Positions 63,431-64,000 of a stretch of DNA of 64,000 bases are shown piece after piece (the first letter of the stretch is position 1; each line of letters begins with the position of its first letter). Under the pieces are notes generated by a model. That model saw only the letters and a program-made list of their open reading frames with translations, did not search any database and was not told the origin of the DNA. Origin of the DNA: Polaromonas vacuolata (lineage in GTDB: Bacteria; Pseudomonadota; Gammaproteobacteria; Burkholderiales; Burkholderiaceae_C). The stretch covers positions 1,855,501 to 1,919,500 of the forward strand of contig NZ_CP051461.1 in assembly GCF_012584515.1 (NCBI RefSeq), read 5' to 3'. Position numbers and translations under genes: made by a program.

Positions 63431-63913
63431 TTAATCAGTGGATAACTGTGGATTGGCGGGTACTTGCGCTGGTGTCGTCCCATTAGCCGTATCTGCGACT
63501 AAGCGTTTGACGTATTTAAACGTGCCGGTCGAGTGTGTGCAGGCTTGACCCTGGCTGTTGTAAATCGTGGCTTCAGTAAAAGCCAAACTAGCCGTTCTGT
63601 GCATCAGTCGGCCTTTGGCGATCAATGCGCTGCCGTCGCCGGGCGCTGGCCGCATAAAACTGGTTTTCATTTCAATCGTGACCACACCCATGTCTTTTTG
63701 TACGCTGCGCGCAGCCGTTGCCATGCTCACGTCTAGCAAAGTCATGCAAGCACCACCGTGGGTGACAGCAAAAGAATTAAGGTGCTCTGCTAGTGGCGTG
63801 TAGCTAATGACGGATTCGCCGGCATCGAACTCTACAAGCGTAAAACCAAGATGCGTGACGAAGGGAATCTCAGCACCAAAACCAAAGTCCAGCGCAGTTG
63901 AATCGTTCTGCAT
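63431..63913 (-). CDS. PaaI-family hotdog thioesterase
   Basis: A 160-residue single hotdog protein with LAEHLNSFAVTHGGACMTLL, in which HGGA (52-55) forms the oxyanion-side helix, and Asp61 at the usual acidic position. VTIEMKTSFMRPAPGDG and TEATIYNSQGQ complete the fold. PaaI-type enzymes hydrolyse acyl- or aryl-CoA esters. Its ATG follows the stop codon of the upstream SDR gene without a gap, and the CurA-type gene is 17 bp downstream. Confidence 0.9.
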   Translation of the reverse strand: MQNDSTALDFGFGAEIPFVTHLGFTLVEFDAGESVISYTPLAEHLNSFAVTHGGACMTLLDVSMATAARSVQKDMGVVTIEMKTSFMRPAPGDGSALIAKGRLMHRTASLAFTEATIYNSQGQACTHSTGTFKYVKRLVADTANGTTPAQVPANPQLSTD

Positions 63914-64000
63914 TTAGCCGCCCGTCACAACCGACACACCGCCATCGACAGCCATCCACTGACCAGTGATGTGCTTGCCGGCACCGGACGCGAACAGCAC
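63914..64000 (-). CDS. SDR family oxidoreductase, C-terminal end (runs off the window)
   Basis: The last 28 codons read VLFASGAGKHITGQWMAVDG followed by GVSVVTGG and TAA. This is the classic C-terminus of a short-chain dehydrogenase, where ITGQxxxVDGG closes the fold. The stop is directly next to the PaaI-type ATG, so it belongs to the same operon. The active site and start lie beyond base 64000. Confidence 0.85.
   Translation of the reverse strand: MLFASGAGKHITGQWMAVDGGVSVVTGG

Overview
The window looks like a chromosomal segment of a betaproteobacterium of the order Burkholderiales, most likely Comamonadaceae. The reasons are the pepA-holC pair divergent from lptFG, cbiX-cysB, a glpSTPQ-U-V glycerol ABC transporter in place of GlpF, trifunctional PutA, fused ArgA, and a TRAP cluster with a LysR regulator. 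Genus is not certain. No phage, plasmid, insertion sequence or CRISPR array is visible; most of the window is ordinary core and catabolic metabolism.

Layout. 1-6.3 kb: partial YejA-like peptide-binding protein, divergent fabI, a large Orn/Lys/Arg decarboxylase, nfeD-qmcA, a DUF2237 gene and tRNA-Ser(GGA). 6.37-7.07 kb: no protein gene, but four tandem ~155-bp repeats plus a partial fifth. Each full unit carries a terminator-like hairpin and a 58-nt copy of the 3' part of the tRNA. 7.1-10 kb: serine hydrolase and a FAD disulfide reductase. 10.2-20.4 kb: glycerol regulon (glpR-glpK divergent from glpS-T-P-Q-U-V-D). 20.5-29.1 kb: beta-carbonic anhydrase, DCC-family protein, putA-putP with its probable autoregulatory operator, and an orphan LivK-type binding protein.

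29.3-36.8 kb: pepA-holC-hypothetical, divergent from lptF-lptG-cbiX-cysB and a methionine-type aminotransferase. 36.8-44 kb: type IV pilus minor pilin operon (pilE-fimT-pilV-pilW-pilX-pilY1-pilY2-like). 44.1-50.4 kb: hrpA, a broken GGDEF-domain gene, argA. 50.4-60 kb: LysR regulator, DUF1445 (D-glutamate cyclase-like), DctPQM TRAP transporter, a fused OPLAH-type 5-oxoprolinase and a solitary ParA-like ATPase. 60-64 kb: an operon of SDR, PaaI thioesterase, CurA-type reductase, GST-like, ElaA-like and SDR genes.

How it fits together. Three nutrient modules (glycerol; proline; a probable 5-oxoproline/D-glutamate module) are each placed with their own transporter, and the last two lead to glutamate, the substrate of ArgA. 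The most unusual items are the tRNA-derived tandem array, the DUF1445/TRAP/5-oxoprolinase cluster, and the split of canonical motifs between GlpS and GlpT.
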